Shown here piece by piece: positions 19,401-19,545 of a stretch of DNA of 19,545 nt. The notes below the pieces were generated by a model, which did not search any database, was not told the origin of the DNA, and was given only the letters and a program-made list of their open reading frames with translations. Numbering within the stretch: position 1 is the stretch's first letter; each line of letters begins with the position of its first letter. The position numbers were made by a program, and so were the translations under genes. Origin of the DNA: Hymenopellis radicata (lineage: Eukaryota > Basidiomycota > Agaricomycetes > Agaricales > Physalacriaceae); the NCBI GenBank assembly GCA_015501595.1, contig JADNRX010000863.1, forward strand, positions 1-19,545, given 5' to 3'.

Positions 19401-19545
19401 ATTGCGCAGAAAGAATTTCCTCAATCGACGTCCATTTACCGAGGTTCTCAAAGGTAATTGTTCCGACCTCGAGCTCGCTCGTCTTTCCAGACCGGAGTTT
19501 CGAACCGGTTGCTTTAACCGCGCTTCAATGACCTGCATAATGTAG
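16432..19545 (-). CDS. VPS8: VPS8, CORVET tethering subunit, 5' end outside window
   Basis: VPS8 is the Rab5-binding subunit of CORVET, which tethers endosomes before fusion. Visible exons are 19545-19387, 19332-19134 and 19085-16432, with introns of 54 nt and 48 nt. The N-terminal part is the end of the beta-propeller (LEVYDVRLKKLVE, YVDSVGDIAHSIRIYKGRIYLL). An alpha-solenoid follows (GTLLTWAHQIVKFLDKND; LDLNQAIQLCQRHHLYDALI, a VPS8 hallmark; then FVPFWKHLPLELIILISDEL). The C-terminus carries a RING-like finger (ICSACRKPF ... GQIYHSTC) and ends at 16432. The frame breaks by one base near 16619-16623, 17627-17630, 19133, 19211 and 19306-19309, yet each frame on either side is clearly VPS8. 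The gene converges with NIF3 (57 bp between stops). Identity is secure; intactness is not. Confidence 0.87.

Noticed and set aside
19470..19530. tRNA-like T-arm (GGTTCGAAAC) on the minus strand near the window end
   Set aside because: The loop is too long for a T arm and no acceptor, D or anticodon arm can be formed. The stretch also reads as VPS8 coding sequence (GSKLRSGKTSELEVG).
1..19545. CRISPR array, operon or phage-type system
   Set aside because: Introns, a nuclear tRNA intron and eukaryotic housekeeping genes show this is fungal nuclear DNA. No regular spacer-repeat array is present.

Overview
This is a gene-dense stretch of nuclear DNA from a filamentous fungus, most likely a basidiomycete of the mushroom class. 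The evidence is short introns (about 44-60 nt, GT...AG) in almost every gene, an intron-bearing nuclear tRNA-Lys, and a lineage-type WW/membrane protein, all beside conserved eukaryotic housekeeping genes. All gene calls come from reading and splicing by eye; no homology search was run.

Layout. 1-1405 (+): 3' part of a BAG-domain co-chaperone gene. 1406-2255: no gene. 2256-2966 (-): small two-pass membrane protein, 3 exons. 3359-4026 (-): PRKRIP1-like spliceosome factor (DUF1168). 4084-4988 (-): F-box-like protein. 4989-6326: gene-poor, with an AT-rich palindromic patch. 6327-6426 (-): tRNA-Lys(UUU). 6987-9389 (+): WW-domain, multi-pass membrane protein, about 10 exons. 9476-10264 (-): hemerythrin HHE protein, 7 exons. 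10498-10774 (-): decayed duplicate of the COG2 3' end. 10833-11840 (+): WBP4-like zinc-finger splicing protein. 12018-15133 (-): COG2, 10 exons, 888 aa. 15236-16374 (+): NIF3 family. 16432 to beyond the window (-): VPS8 of the CORVET complex with a C-terminal RING.

The genes form no pathway cluster. PRKRIP1 and the WBP4-like protein belong to the spliceosome, and COG2 and VPS8 belong to two vesicle-tethering machines. COG2 and NIF3 are divergent, with start codons about 100 bp apart. NIF3 and VPS8 converge 57 bp apart.

Two observations stand out. First, five genes (BAG, F-box, WW/membrane, NIF3, VPS8) need isolated single-base frame corrections, mostly one missing base in a short homopolymer, although their splice sites and flanking reading frames are intact. 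COG2, hemerythrin, WBP4-like, PRKRIP1 and the small membrane gene need none. This looks more like patchy consensus error than five independent gene deaths. Second, a partial COG2 duplicate (coding tail plus 3' flank) lies on the far side of the WBP4-like gene in the same orientation. I did not find a convincing undescribed biological system here.
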